From contig NZ_OZ253573.1 in assembly GCF_965262965.1 (NCBI RefSeq), forward strand, positions 1,922,001 through 1,986,000: a DNA stretch of 64,000 nt, in the 5' to 3' direction. Of the stretch, positions 1 through 9,057 are shown one piece after another. The notes under the pieces are model-generated. The model was not told the origin of the DNA. It saw nothing but the letters and a program-made list of their open reading frames with translations, and did not search any database. A program made the position numbers and the translations under genes. This DNA comes from Poriferisodalis sp965262965 (lineage in GTDB: Bacteria; Actinomycetota; Acidimicrobiia; Acidimicrobiales; Poriferisodalaceae). Position 1 is the first letter of the stretch; each line of letters opens with the position of its first letter.

Positions 1-314
1 AGGCCAACGCCGCTGCCCGCGGGGCACAGATGCACGAACGCCTAGCTCCCGTGTGCGACGCGTCGCCGCATGTCGCGGAGCTGCGCGGCAAGGGACTCAT
101 GCAGGGCCTCGAGTTCTGCCACCCCGGCAGCATCGAGCCCGACGCCGCAACCACGTCGGCAGTGCTGGAATCCGCCAAGGACCGCGGCCTGCTTGTGGGC
201 AAGGGCGGCCTCTACGGCAACGTCATCCGTATCACGCCGATGATGAACGTCACCGAAGCCGAGTTGGACGAAGGCCTCGACATGCTCGTGGAGGTCCTCG
301 AAGCGCTCGACTGA
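1..314 (+). CDS. Class-III aminotransferase, C-terminal fragment
   Basis: The window opens inside this gene; an open frame runs from base 3 to a TGA at 312-314. The visible ~103 residues match the small C-terminal domain of PLP-dependent class-III (omega) aminotransferases: a segment reading RGKGLMQGLEF, then RGLLVGKGGLYGNVIRITP and the usual closing helix. The PLP lysine and cofactor domain lie upstream, outside the window. The family transfers amino groups from omega-amino acids, amines or beta-alanine-type substrates to 2-oxo acids; the substrate cannot be read from this piece. A partial copy of the neighbouring dehydrogenase gene lies about 120 bases downstream. Confidence 0.85.
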   Translation, partial: ANAAARGAQMHERLAPVCDASPHVAELRGKGLMQGLEFCHPGSIEPDAATTSAVLESAKDRGLLVGKGGLYGNVIRITPMMNVTEAELDEGLDMLVEVLEALD

Positions 315-604
315 GCACGTCGAATCCCCGGCGGGCACGACGGCGATGCCATCTCGGTAACACTACTTATTCTCGCAAGCGCTGCGGTTTTTCACTCGTG
401 ATGCGCCAGCACGGTCCGGTGCTGCGTTGACGGGGCGCAACGCCTGGCGGAATGACATGGAGCCGGGCTCGTCCTGGGCCCCGTATCGCCGTCGTTGGCG
501 ATCAGGCTCCACTCAGTCCCCCTCGCGGCACTTTGGGAAGCACCGCATCGATCCAGCACGCCGTCCCCGACGACGACGCCGTCGCAAACGCGCGGCCCGG
601 CCCG
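315..604. other. Intergenic stretch with displaced dehydrogenase fragment
   Basis: No convincing gene is seen here. Bases 434-485 repeat bases 742-793, which lie inside the neighbouring dehydrogenase gene, with 50 of 52 positions identical and in the same orientation. The fragment has no start or reading context of its own, so it looks like a relic of a duplication. The remainder is GC-rich without visible structure. Confidence 0.7.
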
Positions 605-1669
605 CTAATCGAAGCTGACTGAGACCTTCAGCGCGCCAGCGTCGTGGGGTTCGTGGGCGAGCCGGAAGGCATTGCCGATGTCGCTCACGTCGAAGACGTG
701 GCTGAGCAGAGGCGACACGTCGAGGTCGCCCGAGGCGATCAGGCGCAACGCCTGACGGAACGACATGGAGCCGGGCTCGTCCTGGGCCCCGTAGGTGCTG
801 GCCGCGGACAGCCGCTTGCGGAAGAACTTCTGGAAGCGGACGTGAATGTTGTCGTCGGTCGACGGCAGCCCGAACCACAGCAGCTGGCCGTCCATGCGCA
901 CGAGCTCCACCGAATCCAAGAACGTGTCCGAGCGGCCGACCGCCTCGACGACGTAGTCGGCACCGCGGCCATCGGTCATGTCCTTGACCGCTTCGATGAC
1001 CCCGGCGTTGCCGAGCTCCGCAGCATTGAGGCACTCATCCGCGCCGTAGGCCTCCGCCACAGCCAGGCGCGCCGGCGAGAGGTCCGAGACGACGACCCGC
1101 TCGGCGCCGGCCCGCTTCAACAGGTACGTGAAGAACAACCCTGCGGAGCCCTGTCCCATCACGACGACAGTCTCGCCGGAAACGTCGCGGGGATGCTGGC
1201 GCATGGCGTAGATGACCGTGCCGAGCTGCTGGCCCATGAGCAGATGCGAGCGAGGCACATCGCTCGCCGGCAGCGGAACGCAGTAGTGGGAGTTGATGCG
1301 CTGGAAAGCGTTGAAGCACTCGCCCACCGGCGGGTTCGGGAACGTCAGCACGTGAGTGCCCTCGGGGAGGCTCGGCGTACGGCTCTCGACCACCATGCCG
1401 ATGCCCTCGTGGCCCGGGAAGCCATGCGGGCACGGCGGGCGGTGCGCCAGGCCCGCGCCCATCATCACCATGTGCAGATCGCTCCCGCAGATCGAGGCCA
1501 TCTCGGAGCGAATGAGCACGTCGTAGTTCACCGCCGTCATGCCCAAGGCGGCGTCTGGCCTGGACGACGGGGCGGCATCTGAGGAGGCCTCGTCCAGCGG
1601 CGGCACAGCAATCTCTTCGCATTCCATACGACCCACGTCGACCATGCGGCCGGCCTTCATCATCTCCAT
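605..1669 (-). CDS. Zinc-type medium-chain dehydrogenase/reductase
   Basis: This is a 354-aa NAD(P)-dependent alcohol or polyol dehydrogenase of the MDR superfamily. Catalytic-zinc features are visible: ICGSDLH (Cys61) and GHEGIG (His87-Glu88). The nucleotide-binding fold starts at VVVMGQGSAG (GQGSAG, 172-177). The cysteine-rich structural-zinc lobe of classical ADHs is not seen. Residues ~27-46 form an Ala/Ser/Pro-rich insertion near the N-terminus. The start at 1669 is chosen because GGAG lies 7 bases upstream; an upstream ATG at 1747 in the same frame lacks such a site. The gene is divergent from the MFS carrier at 1825, so the two may share a promoter region. The substrate is unknown. Confidence 0.85.
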   Translation of the reverse strand: MEMMKAGRMVDVGRMECEEIAVPPLDEASSDAAPSSRPDAALGMTAVNYDVLIRSEMASICGSDLHMVMMGAGLAHRPPCPHGFPGHEGIGMVVESRTPSLPEGTHVLTFPNPPVGECFNAFQRINSHYCVPLPASDVPRSHLLMGQQLGTVIYAMRQHPRDVSGETVVVMGQGSAGLFFTYLLKRAGAERVVVSDLSPARLAVAEAYGADECLNAAELGNAGVIEAVKDMTDGRGADYVVEAVGRSDTFLDSVELVRMDGQLLWFGLPSTDDNIHVRFQKFFRKRLSAASTYGAQDEPGSMSFRQALRLIASGDLDVSPLLSHVFDVSDIGNAFRLAHEPHDAGALKVSVSFD

Positions 1670-1824
1670 CTGCCCGCTCCCTGCCCCTCGGCTCCTGTGG
1701 CGAATCAGTCGACCCGCGAATACTGGCCCATGAACGCCCAGCCGCATCGACCGATCGTCCCCAGTCGATAACGCAGGGTCTCACAAAGCGCATCGGGGCA
1801 AGTTAGCTGGCAGGCTGTTTCGCG

Positions 1825-3300
1825 ATGAATGTGCCGGTGGCTACTGCTGAGCGCAACCAGCGGTTCGTTCGCGGCTGGGTTGTGCTCACCGGCGTGTTCC
1901 TCATCATGACCATCACGTCGGGCTTTGCGTTCTATTCCCAAGGCGTCTTCCTGAAGGCACTGGTGGACGAGCAGGGCTTCAGCACCGGAATGGCGGGCGC
2001 CGGAACCGGGGTCTTCTTCGGTGCGTCCGGCCTCTGCGGCTACTTCACTGGTGGGCTCATCAATCGCTTCGACGTGCGCTGGGTCATGACGTTCGGCACC
2101 GTCGTCAGTTCTGTCGGGCTTGCGCTGCTCGGACAGGTTCGCAACGAGTGGCAGATGTTCGCGGTCATGATCGTGTTCGGCGCCGGCTTCGGCCTGACAG
2201 GGCTCGTGCCGACCACCACGGTCGTGACCCGTTGGTTCCAGTACCGCCGATCGGTCGCGTTGGCCATCGCTTCGACCGGTCTGTCGTTGGGGGGCGCACT
2301 TATTGCTCCCCAGATCGGCCGCCTCATCAACGCAGATTCACTGGTGCGATGGGCATTTCCGTTCGCTGTGGTGTTCTTCATTTCTGTGCTGCTGGCGACG
2401 TGGCTGCTGGTGGTCGCGTCGCCGCAGTCGGTGGGCCTTGAAGCCGACGGCGCCGCCCCCCACGACAGCTCAGATGGAACTCCCCCGCCTCCGCCTATCG
2501 GGACGCCGTTCGCAGAGGCAGTCCGCTCCCGCTTCTTCGTTCTCTTGTCAATCGGTTTCGTGCTGGTCATGGGGAGCCAAGTTGGCGCAATTCAGCACGT
2601 CTACAAGCTGACCAGTGATCGTCTCGGTGTGGCGGCCGCCGGCACCGCACTTGCCGTTCTGGCGGTAACGAGCATCGTGGCTCGGCTCTGCGGAGGATTG
2701 GCCGCCGTCAAGATTCCGCTGCGTTATCTGGCGATGTTCCTGGTCGGAGTGCAGGTGTGCGGGCTGTGCATCTTGGCGGTCGCCGACACCGGCCTCGAGG
2801 TGCTCGCAGGAATCATCGTGCTCGGCAGCGCAATGGGCAACTTGCTCATGTTGCACCCGCTGATACTCGCCGACGCATTCGGCGTCCGTGACTATTCCCG
2901 TATCTACGGACTCGGCTCGCTCCTGATGATCACCGGTGTCGGAACCGGGCCGTTGCTCGTCGGAGTTCTGCACGATCTCTACGACTACCGAACGGGCTTC
3001 TTCGCCATAGCGGTGATCGCGATTGTCGGGTTGACCGTGTACAGCTTCGGCGGCGCACCCGCTCGGGATTACCTCCGAACGCCACCGCCTTCACCGGTGC
3101 AGCGGACTCGACCGGCACCGATCGCGCCGCGCCCGCTCGCCGGCGGTCACCGGCCCGTGGTTGCCATCGCCCGCAACGGCGCAGCCGCCGACCGCCACGA
3201 GGCACTCATCGGAGCCAGCGCGAACGGCGCCGACGATCGAGACATCCCGCTGATCCGTCCACGCGGCGCGCCCGAGGTCTGGTCGGTCGAACCCGTCTGA
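1825..3300 (+). CDS. MFS transporter, monocarboxylate/oxalate-formate type
   Basis: This is a 491-aa integral membrane protein with about 12 hydrophobic segments between residues ~12 and ~410. Its N-terminal half resembles major-facilitator carriers of the oxalate/formate antiporter and monocarboxylate group, with a glycine-rich cytoplasmic loop after the second segment. Roughly the last 75 residues are hydrophilic and Pro/Arg/Ala-rich, a long cytoplasmic tail. No strong ribosome-binding site precedes the ATG. It diverges from the dehydrogenase gene and ends 83 bases before the carboxylase gene, which converges on it. An organic-acid substrate is an inference from family alone. Confidence 0.8.
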   Translation: MNVPVATAERNQRFVRGWVVLTGVFLIMTITSGFAFYSQGVFLKALVDEQGFSTGMAGAGTGVFFGASGLCGYFTGGLINRFDVRWVMTFGTVVSSVGLALLGQVRNEWQMFAVMIVFGAGFGLTGLVPTTTVVTRWFQYRRSVALAIASTGLSLGGALIAPQIGRLINADSLVRWAFPFAVVFFISVLLATWLLVVASPQSVGLEADGAAPHDSSDGTPPPPPIGTPFAEAVRSRFFVLLSIGFVLVMGSQVGAIQHVYKLTSDRLGVAAAGTALAVLAVTSIVARLCGGLAAVKIPLRYLAMFLVGVQVCGLCILAVADTGLEVLAGIIVLGSAMGNLLMLHPLILADAFGVRDYSRIYGLGSLLMITGVGTGPLLVGVLHDLYDYRTGFFAIAVIAIVGLTVYSFGGAPARDYLRTPPPSPVQRTRPAPIAPRPLAGGHRPVVAIARNGAAADRHEALIGASANGADDRDIPLIRPRGAPEVWSVEPV

Positions 3301-3383
3301 ACCCAGGCCCTCCGCGACCATCTCGATGCCCTGACGCCCAACAAGCTGAACGGCGGCGTGGGCATGCGGAGGGGCCAGCGAGA

Positions 3384-6300
3384 TCAGGGACGGAAAGCAA
3401 TCGGGCGGGCCACGAGCTGAGCCGGCCGGCTGATGATTCGATAGGCGCCCTCGATCCACTCGCAGATCAATCGGCGAGTCTCGCGAGGGTCGATCATCTC
3501 CTCGATCTGAAAGCGGTTGAGCGGACCGATCGGTCCACGAGCGGCTTCGATCCGCGCCTCCAGCTCGGCCCGCAGCGCCACCGGGTCGTCCGCCTCGGCC
3601 AGCTGCCGCCTGTAAGCGGCCTCGATGCCGCCCTCGGGCGGGATGCCGCCCACATCGGCGGCCGGCCACACCACCCGTGCGCTGTTCTGGCGCCGCGGTG
3701 TGGCGTAGTTGTTGCCGGCCACGCCGAAGCTTCGCCGCATGAGCACGGTGAAGATCGGCACAGCGGCTTGAGCGAACGCCGTCATCCACGTCGCGCCCTT
3801 GCGGATCGTCCCGGCGATCTCGTGCTCGACGCCGACCGCGAAGCCGGGGTTGTCGCACAGGTTCAGGATCGGCATGTGGAACAGATCGCACAGGTCGATG
3901 TGGCGGGTCAGCTTGTCGCAGCCGTCGGCGGTGAGCGCGCCGCCATTGGGGTGACGGCTGTCGGACGCAAGCACTCCGACCGGATAGCCGTGCATGCGTG
4001 CGAACCCGACCACCTGGTCGGTGCCCCACAGCGGACCGATCTCAAAGAACGAGCCCCGGTCGCAGATCAGTTCTATGCCCCGTCGAATGTCGAAGGTCGT
4101 CGTTCGCTTGCGGGGAATCAGCGTCAGCAGCTCGTCGTCCTGCCGGTCCGGCGGGTCATCGGGGTCGGGCGCCAGCACGGGCGGCGTCTCGTACACCGAC
4201 GACGGCAGGTACGACAGGAACCGTCGCACCATCGCGGCTGCCTCCTCCTCGGTCTCGGCCAGGTTGTCGACTGAGCCATTCGTGCAGTGGATCCGCCAGT
4301 CGCCGAGGTCTTCCTTGGTGATGTCGTAGCCCATGGCGTGGCTCACGACCGGCGGCCCTGCCACGAACAGCTGCGAGATGTCACGCACCATGACGGCGAA
4401 GTGCCCCAGCACGGCCTTCGCCGCGCCGATGCCGACCACGCTGCCGAGCAGCATGTTGATCACCGGCACGGTGGCGAGCTGTTCGGCGTACTCGGTGCTG
4501 CCCAGGTGCGAGGGCAGGAACGAACCGCCGCCTCCCGTCACCCGCGGACGACCGGCCTTGATGGCTCCGGTGCTTTCCTTGGCTGAGCTCTCCCCTTCCT
4601 TGCGTTGCTCAGGAACCATCGAGGCGACGCTGCCGCCGCCCGACGAACCGTCCAGCAGCCGGATAGACGGCACGCCCAGCTCGGTCGAGAGCAGGTCGAG
4701 GTAGAAGCTCTTGGCGCCGATCGCCCCGTCGGAATGGCCGCCCCGCGAGGTGAAGTCGTCGGCGCAGACCACCACGTCGCTGCCGTTGATCCTGCCAGTT
4801 CCTCCGACGTGGTTGGCGGGCGTGAATGCTGCGATCTCACCCTCGTCGTCGTAGGAGGCGAAACCCGCCAAGCTGCCGACTTCACGGAAGCTGCCGTCGT
4901 CGAGCAGCAGGCGAATGCGGTCCCGGCAGTGCAGCTTCCCCCGGTTGCGCTGGCGAACCACGCCGGGCTCGTCCGAGTCGGGGCCCAGGCGTTCTTCGGC
5001 GAGCCGCTGCAACGTCTGCACCCCATCCAGCAGCGGCTCCCAACCGCTGAGGGTTGTGCCTGCCGTGTCAGCGCCACCGGCGGCTGTGCCGGTCATCACG
5101 ACCGCCAACACGTCGCCGGTCGCCAACTGGTCGCCGGGCTGCAGGTCTCGCAGTGCCGAGACTGTCCCATCGCACGGTGAGGTGATTTCGGTCTCCATCT
5201 TCATGGCCGACAACACCACGAGCGCTTGCCCTGCTGTGATGAAGTCCCCAGTGCTCGCCCGCACCTCGACGACGCTCGCCGGCAGCGGGCTCACAATGGC
5301 GGTCTCCTCATCCAAGAGGTCGCGGTCGGGCCATGTCGACAGTGGCGAAGCTGGCACAGCGACCGGCGCACCAGCGGCACCCGGTGACGCAGGTTCCAAC
5401 AGTGCGGCACGGCGTGACGCGGCGCCTCCCCGCATGCCGTTGGCACTGCCCGCCCCTCCACCGGGTGCGGTCGCCATCTCAGCCAGCAGCGTGGTGCGCG
5501 CGTCGCCGCTGCGCACCGCCGGATGGTCCAGGATCTCGCAGAGCTGGCCGATGTTCGTGGGCAGCTGGCCGATGTGGAAATCGGCGAGCGCCGACGACGT
5601 GCGAGCCACTGCTGCATCAAGTGTGCTCCCGGTTCCGATGACCTTGGCCAGCAGCGGGTCGTAGTGCGGCGGAGGCGCGTAACCGGCGTACCCAGCGGCG
5701 TCGACACGCACCCCCACGCCTGACGGTTCCTGGTACGCCGAGATCGCACCCGAGCCGGTTGCCACGACGCGGGCTTGCACGGCATACCCGCGAGGTGCAA
5801 TCGCGTGTCGCCCGACTTCTGCCAAGGCTCCTGCCATGTCGCCCGCGTCGAGCTGGAAGGTGGCGATTCCGATCTCGCCCAGACTCACTCCAGCGGCGAT
5901 TCTGAACTGGGCCTCCACCAGATCGACGCCGGTGACCTGCTCGGTGACGGTGTGCTCGACCTGGATCCGGGGATTGCACTCGATGAAATAGTGCTCGCCA
6001 GTCTCGGGCGTCACCAAGAACTCCACCGTGGCCGCGTTCACCAGGTTGGCCGCAGCTGCGAGCCGCACGGCATCGGCGTGCAGTCGAGCGCGCAGCTCAT
6101 CTCCAAGACCCAGCGCCGGAGCGATCTCGATGACCTTCTGGTTGCGCTGCTGGACCGAGCAATCCCGTTCATGCAGATGTGCCACGTTCCCACCGAGGTC
6201 GGCGAGCACCTGCACCTCGATGTGGCGTGGTCGGTCCACGAGACGCTCGACGAACACGGTTCCGTCACCGAACGCTGCGGTGGCTTCGCCCGAGCACCTT

Positions 6301-6848
6301 TCGAACGCCTCGGCAACGTCCTCGATGCGCCCCACAGCGCGCATGCCTCTGCCACCGCCGCCTGCTGCGGCCTTGAGCATCACCGGCAATCCGACCTCGG
6401 CGGCAGCGTCGGCTGCGGCAGCCGCGTCGGCGACTGCCCCCGGTGATCCTCCGACCACAGGTACGCCGAGCGAGACGGCCAGCGTCCGAGCACGCACCTT
6501 GTCGCCGAAGAGTTCGAGCGTGTCGGACGACGGACCGATGAATGCGAGTCCCGCTTCGTCACATGCACGGGCGAAGGCCGCGTTCTCCGCCAGGAAGCCA
6601 TAGCCGGGGTGGACGCAGTCGCAGCCGTGCTCGGCCGCGATCACAAGCAACGCGGACATGTCCAGATACGCCGCCAGCGGATCGCCGTCTGGCAGAACAG
6701 CCGCAGTGGTCGCGGCGGTGAGGTGCAGCGAGCGCTCGTCGACCGGCGCGTAGACGGCAACCGACTCGATGCCCAGCGCGTCAGCGGCCTTGGCAATGCG
6801 GATAGCGATCTCGCCGCGGTTGGCGATGAGAACCCTGTCAAAGCTCAC
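3384..6848 (-). CDS. Single-chain acyl-CoA carboxylase (BC-BCCP-CT)
   Basis: This is an 1154-aa biotin-dependent carboxylase with all three activities on one chain. The biotin carboxylase domain (1-~450) opens FDRVLIANRGEIAIRIAKA and shows a glycine-rich ATP loop and ECNPRIQVEH. The biotinyl domain contains SAMKMET with the biotinyl lysine at 550. The carboxyltransferase domain runs from ~600 to the end. The family makes malonyl-CoA or methylmalonyl-CoA from acetyl- or propionyl-CoA. Acetyl/propionyl enzymes of actinobacteria usually have separate alpha and beta subunits, so the fusion is notable. The GTG at 6848 is preferred because GGGGGA lies just upstream and the conserved domain starts there; the longer open frame upstream has no similarity. 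Acyl-chain specificity is not readable. Confidence 0.9.
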   Translation of the reverse strand: MSFDRVLIANRGEIAIRIAKAADALGIESVAVYAPVDERSLHLTAATTAAVLPDGDPLAAYLDMSALLVIAAEHGCDCVHPGYGFLAENAAFARACDEAGLAFIGPSSDTLELFGDKVRARTLAVSLGVPVVGGSPGAVADAAAAADAAAEVGLPVMLKAAAGGGGRGMRAVGRIEDVAEAFERCSGEATAAFGDGTVFVERLVDRPRHIEVQVLADLGGNVAHLHERDCSVQQRNQKVIEIAPALGLGDELRARLHADAVRLAAAANLVNAATVEFLVTPETGEHYFIECNPRIQVEHTVTEQVTGVDLVEAQFRIAAGVSLGEIGIATFQLDAGDMAGALAEVGRHAIAPRGYAVQARVVATGSGAISAYQEPSGVGVRVDAAGYAGYAPPPHYDPLLAKVIGTGSTLDAAVARTSSALADFHIGQLPTNIGQLCEILDHPAVRSGDARTTLLAEMATAPGGGAGSANGMRGGAASRRAALLEPASPGAAGAPVAVPASPLSTWPDRDLLDEETAIVSPLPASVVEVRASTGDFITAGQALVVLSAMKMETEITSPCDGTVSALRDLQPGDQLATGDVLAVVMTGTAAGGADTAGTTLSGWEPLLDGVQTLQRLAEERLGPDSDEPGVVRQRNRGKLHCRDRIRLLLDDGSFREVGSLAGFASYDDEGEIAAFTPANHVGGTGRINGSDVVVCADDFTSRGGHSDGAIGAKSFYLDLLSTELGVPSIRLLDGSSGGGSVASMVPEQRKEGESSAKESTGAIKAGRPRVTGGGGSFLPSHLGSTEYAEQLATVPVINMLLGSVVGIGAAKAVLGHFAVMVRDISQLFVAGPPVVSHAMGYDITKEDLGDWRIHCTNGSVDNLAETEEEAAAMVRRFLSYLPSSVYETPPVLAPDPDDPPDRQDDELLTLIPRKRTTTFDIRRGIELICDRGSFFEIGPLWGTDQVVGFARMHGYPVGVLASDSRHPNGGALTADGCDKLTRHIDLCDLFHMPILNLCDNPGFAVGVEHEIAGTIRKGATWMTAFAQAAVPIFTVLMRRSFGVAGNNYATPRRQNSARVVWPAADVGGIPPEGGIEAAYRRQLAEADDPVALRAELEARIEAARGPIGPLNRFQIEEMIDPRETRRLICEWIEGAYRIISRPAQLVARPIAFRP

Positions 6849-6974
6849 TATTCCCCCTGGCTCGGCGCCGTACGCGCTGTCGGTGTTGCGATTGTGGTCG
6901 CTGTGGCGCTTCGCCGCACGGGAACCGGGGTTTCGCACAGCACGAGTCGGGCCCCACGATGCGAGACTGACGCG
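6849..6974. promoter_or_regulatory. Divergent promoter region, carboxylase / nitroreductase
   Basis: These 126 bases separate the carboxylase (leftward) from the nitroreductase (rightward) and must carry the start signals for both. I see no clear -35/-10 pair or operator. Confidence 0.45.
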
Positions 6975-7649
6975 ATGGAGATTTACGACGTCATGCGCAC
7001 GACCTTCGCGGCCCGGGACTTCACCGACGACGAAGTCACCGACGAGGTGCTGTACCGCATCTTCGACAACGCCCGCTTCGCGGCCAGCGGCGGAAATCGC
7101 CAGGGCCAAAAGGTCATCGTGGTGCGCGATCCCGCCCGCAAGAAGCGTCTCGGCGAGTTGTGCTACCCGGCGATGCGCGTCGCCGCGGCGCAGGTCGCTG
7201 CCGGCGAGGTCTACTGGCAGAGCTACAACCCCTCATCGGTGAATATCGAAGAAGCCATGGCCGACGAGTCGTTGAAGTTCCCGCTTCCGATGTTCTCGCA
7301 CATGGACCAGGTGCCGGTGGTGCTCGTGATCACCGTTGATCTGCGCGTGGTCGCCTCCATCGACAAGGAGCAGGACCGCGTCGGTGTGGTCAGCGGCGCA
7401 TCGGTGTACCCGTTTGCTTGGAACATCCTGCTGGGTGCTCGAAACGAGGGCTTGGGCGGAGCGATGACCACGCTGCTCTCGGCAAATGAGCCCGCAGCCA
7501 AGGAGTTCCTCGGGCTTGAGGACTGGGAGGCAGTCTGCGCCCTGCTCCCGATCGGCAAACCGACCAAGCAGCTCACCAAGCTGAGCCGCAAGCCTGTTGA
7601 GGAGATTGCAGTTCGCGAGCGGGGCGACGGGGAGCCCTTCACGCTCTAG
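6975..7649 (+). CDS. Nitroreductase-family FMN oxidoreductase
   Basis: This 224-aa protein has the nitroreductase fold. The N-terminal MEIYDVMRTTFAARDFTD, the segment RFAASGGNRQGQKVIVV (FMN-phosphate region) and the LGGAMTTL loop are characteristic of flavin-dependent nitroreductases and dehydrogenases that use NAD(P)H. The ATG at 6975 fits the conserved N-terminus; a longer open frame upstream overlaps the divergent carboxylase region and is rejected. It is followed after 63 bases by an acyl-CoA dehydrogenase on the same strand, so the two may be co-transcribed. The physiological substrate is unknown. Confidence 0.8.
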   Translation: MEIYDVMRTTFAARDFTDDEVTDEVLYRIFDNARFAASGGNRQGQKVIVVRDPARKKRLGELCYPAMRVAAAQVAAGEVYWQSYNPSSVNIEEAMADESLKFPLPMFSHMDQVPVVLVITVDLRVVASIDKEQDRVGVVSGASVYPFAWNILLGARNEGLGGAMTTLLSANEPAAKEFLGLEDWEAVCALLPIGKPTKQLTKLSRKPVEEIAVRERGDGEPFTL

Positions 7650-7712
7650 CACCGTGAAACGTGCGTCGGGCAACTGACGCGGCGACAATCGCTACTCAAG
7701 AGAGGCCGCACG

Positions 7713-8963
7713 ATGGCGATCGACTTCAGCTTGACCCCGGAACTCGAAGAGCTCCGCAAGCGCATCGCAGCGTTCATCGACGCCGAAGTGCGCCCCGTTG
7801 AGGGACGCATCGACGCGGAGCGACTCGAAGAGACCGATCGCGATGCGTACGTCACGGCCTTGCTGGGCATGCGCAAGCGCGCACGCACCGAAGAACTTTG
7901 GCTGCCGAACATGCCGACCGAATGGGGCGGCATGGGCCTCGGCCATGTGGAGATGGCGATGGTGCAGGCCGAGGCCGCCAAGACCCGCTTCGGCTCGTGG
8001 GTGCTGAACTGCCAGGCACCCAACGAGGGCAACATGCACACGCTGCTGCACTGGGGCACCGACGACCAGAAGCAGCGCTACCTGGCGCCGCTGTGCGAGG
8101 GCCGAGCCGAGTCGTGCTTCGCCATGACCGAGCCCGAGGTGGCCGGCTCGGATCCGACGCTCATCCAGTCTCGGGGCTATCCCGACGGTGACGAGTGGGT
8201 GCTGAACGGCCACAAGTGGTTCATCTCCAATGCGCACCGCTCGAAGTTTGCGATCCTGATCGCCCGCACCGAGGACAATCCCGATATCCCCCAAGCTGGC
8301 AACTCTGCGTTCATTGTGGACCTCCCTGCGGACGGGTGGACCGAGGTTCGACAGATCGAGACCATGCACGGCTCCACCGGCCACAGCGAGATCATGATCG
8401 AGGACTTGCGTGTCGGCGCCGGCCAAATGCTCGGCGGCCGCGGCCAAGGGCACCTGCTGGGCCAGTACCGGCTCGGGCCGGCGCGGCTCGCGCACTGCAT
8501 GCGCTGGATAGCTCAGGCCCAGACGGCCCTCGACATGATGGTGGACCGGTCGCTCAACCGGTATGCCCATGGCTCGCTGCTTGCCGAGAAGCAAGGCATC
8601 CAGTGGATGATCGCCGACAGCACGGTGGAGTTGTACCAGGCCAAGCTGATGGTGCTGCACGCGGCCTACAAGGTGGACCGCGCACAAGCCGGCGCCGGCG
8701 AGGACTTCAAGGCCGAGGTGTCGATGGCCAAGCATTTCGTAGCGAACATGCTGGGCCGGGTCATCGACCGCTCGATCCAAGTACACGGCGCGCTCGGCTA
8801 CTCCACCGATACGCCGCTGGCGCACATGTACCAGCACGCCCGCTGGGCCCGCTTTGCCGACGGAGCCGACGAGGTCCACCAGATGCGCATCGCCCAGCGC
8901 ACCATCGCCGCCTACACCGATACTGGCGACACTGGAGCCGCTACCGGCAACCTGCCCATCTGA
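7713..8963 (+). CDS. Acyl-CoA dehydrogenase family protein
   Basis: This 416-aa FAD flavoprotein belongs to the acyl-CoA dehydrogenase superfamily. Helical N-terminal domain (1-~130), the beta-domain signature CFAMTEPEVAGSDPT, FAD-contacting HKWFISNA, and the C-terminal helical domain ending with VHGALGYSTDTPLA and the ARFADGADEVHQM motif are all visible. Such enzymes oxidise acyl-CoA thioesters at C2-C3 and pass electrons to ETF. This sequence resembles the longer-bodied aminoglycoside-phosphotransferase-associated group more than classical short-chain enzymes, but that is only an impression. AGAGAGG precedes the ATG. The gene lies between the nitroreductase and the permease, all on the plus strand. 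Confidence 0.85.
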   Translation: MAIDFSLTPELEELRKRIAAFIDAEVRPVEGRIDAERLEETDRDAYVTALLGMRKRARTEELWLPNMPTEWGGMGLGHVEMAMVQAEAAKTRFGSWVLNCQAPNEGNMHTLLHWGTDDQKQRYLAPLCEGRAESCFAMTEPEVAGSDPTLIQSRGYPDGDEWVLNGHKWFISNAHRSKFAILIARTEDNPDIPQAGNSAFIVDLPADGWTEVRQIETMHGSTGHSEIMIEDLRVGAGQMLGGRGQGHLLGQYRLGPARLAHCMRWIAQAQTALDMMVDRSLNRYAHGSLLAEKQGIQWMIADSTVELYQAKLMVLHAAYKVDRAQAGAGEDFKAEVSMAKHFVANMLGRVIDRSIQVHGALGYSTDTPLAHMYQHARWARFADGADEVHQMRIAQRTIAAYTDTGDTGAATGNLPI

Positions 8964-9057
8964 CCATGGCTCCAGCGATCGGCAACAGGTGAGTCGCACG
9001 AGCAGCGCAAGAAGAGCCGCGCGAGGAGCGCTCAGTGAACCGCGCTAGGAGCGCACG

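Noticed and set aside
638..1582. Long open frames opposite real genes (e.g. 644-1582, 58034-59161, 59623-61107 on the strand opposite the genes)
   Set aside because: Arg/His/Ala-rich translations with no family features; typical antisense shadows of high-GC genes.
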